Translations under genes and position numbers: made by a program
Notes under the pieces: generated by a model
The model's input: the letters and a program-made list of their open reading frames with translations, nothing else
The model's database searches: none
Told to the model about the DNA's origin: nothing
Assembly: GCA_016784425.1 (NCBI GenBank)
Contig: JADHUQ010000124.1
Span: 1-7,097, forward strand
DNA from: Candidatus Delongbacteria bacterium
GTDB lineage: Bacteria > CAIWAD01 > BS150m-G50
DNA length: 7,097 nucleotides
Direction: 5' to 3'
Shown here: positions 6,612-7,097 of the stretch, piece after piece
How positions within the stretch are numbered: position 1 is the stretch's first letter
How the letters are laid out: each line of letters starts with the position of its first letter

Positions 6612-7097
6612 ATGCTCCTGCCCCTGTTACTACTGTTATCGGTGTCCTGCACCCCGGAGGATGACGATCCGCAGACTATTGCAGGCACTCTGGTTTTCAG
6701 CCAGGGTGACAACGCCGGGGGCATTACCGTCGCACTATATCCCACCAGGTCGCTCAGCTCTGCCGGGATTGACTCCATACCTCTACCCTTTGCCATTCCG
6801 GCAATTACACCCTCCATACTGAGTTTGATCACAGAACCACCCCTGGTCGAAACTGTTACTGATGCAGATGGAGCTTTCCAGCTGGAACTGCCAGATGCGG
6901 CTCAGGGTATTCTCTGCCTCTATGACGCTACCTATGTCTACCGTCTGTTGGACGCTGCAGCTCTACCCGACCTGGCTCCCTTGACACTCAATACCGGCCA
7001 GACACTGTCCGGCAACTATAACAGCGCGATAGTGATTGCTGCTGACACCCCGGTACACATATCGGGTGATGTGCTGTTCACGGTATCAGCCTCCCTT
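6612..7097 (+). CDS. Probable lipoprotein with carboxypeptidase-regulatory-like domain (partial, cut by right edge)
   Basis: The frame is open to the right edge and gives 162 residues from ATG 6612. They begin with the hydrophobic stretch MLLPLLLLLSVSC followed by acidic residues, consistent with a type II signal peptide cut before the Cys, though Ser at -3 is not the preferred lipobox residue. The mature part starts with TIAGTLVFSQ, then GGITVALYP, and later VTDADGAFQLELP. This is the pattern of carboxypeptidase-regulatory-like or similar beta-sandwich domains in secreted and surface proteins. The start is uncertain. GTG 6561 (six codons' worth of bases after the preceding stop is not reached; the gap is 5 bases) and GTG 6600 are in frame and would add an arginine-containing n-region, which a signal peptide usually has. 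ATG 6612 gives only 12 residues before the Cys, and no start has a good ribosome binding site. If taken from 6612, the gap to the aminotransferase stop is 56 bases. Function unknown. Confidence 0.65.
   Translation, partial: MLLPLLLLLSVSCTPEDDDPQTIAGTLVFSQGDNAGGITVALYPTRSLSSAGIDSIPLPFAIPAITPSILSLITEPPLVETVTDADGAFQLELPDAAQGILCLYDATYVYRLLDAAALPDLAPLTLNTGQTLSGNYNSAIVIAADTPVHISGDVLFTVSASL

Noticed and set aside
1..7097. CRISPR array, insertion sequence, transposase, toxin-antitoxin or tRNA
   Set aside because: I saw no spaced direct repeats, terminal inverted repeats with a transposase, paired small genes or cloverleaf-capable sequence in either strand.

Overview
The window reads as an ordinary stretch of a bacterial chromosome with moderate G+C, most likely from a member of the FCB superphylum (Fibrobacterota/Chlorobi/Bacteroidota and related candidate phyla). 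Two things point there. One is a secreted protein ending in a type IX secretion (Por) C-terminal sorting domain with the NYPNPFNP hallmark. The other is a DUF4159-like/DUF4175-like gene pair. I cannot name the phylum or species from the sequence.

Left part (1-3492, + strand): the last 24 codons of a gene whose end resembles DUF4159 proteins run into a TTG-started 1139-codon gene. Its stop and the next start overlap in TTGA, so the two look translationally coupled. The large protein has three N-terminal membrane helices, beta-rich extracytoplasmic segments and a very long Gln/Glu-rich coiled-coil region. It matches the DUF4175 architecture, a family of unknown function often found beside DUF4159, DUF58, MoxR-type ATPase and BatA-like genes. 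Only these two members are visible here.

Middle part (3493-5053, - strand): a convergent gene encodes a 499-residue exported protein with a signal peptide, two PPC-like beta-sandwich domains, an FN3-like domain and a type IX sorting domain. No catalytic domain is visible. The 61-base gap between the convergent genes contains overlapping inverted repeats.

Right part (5054-7097): a 389-base divergent intergenic region separates the secreted-protein gene from a DegT/DnrJ/EryC1/StrS PLP-dependent sugar aminotransferase on the + strand, which has a strong leader hairpin. It is followed on the same strand by the first 162 codons of a probable lipoprotein with a carboxypeptidase-regulatory-like beta-sandwich; this gene is cut by the right edge. 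The last two genes may share a transcript, but nothing visible links their functions.

No RNA gene, mobile element, CRISPR array or obvious defence system is visible. The least understood element is the DUF4159-DUF4175 pair. I see no convincing new system inside this window alone.
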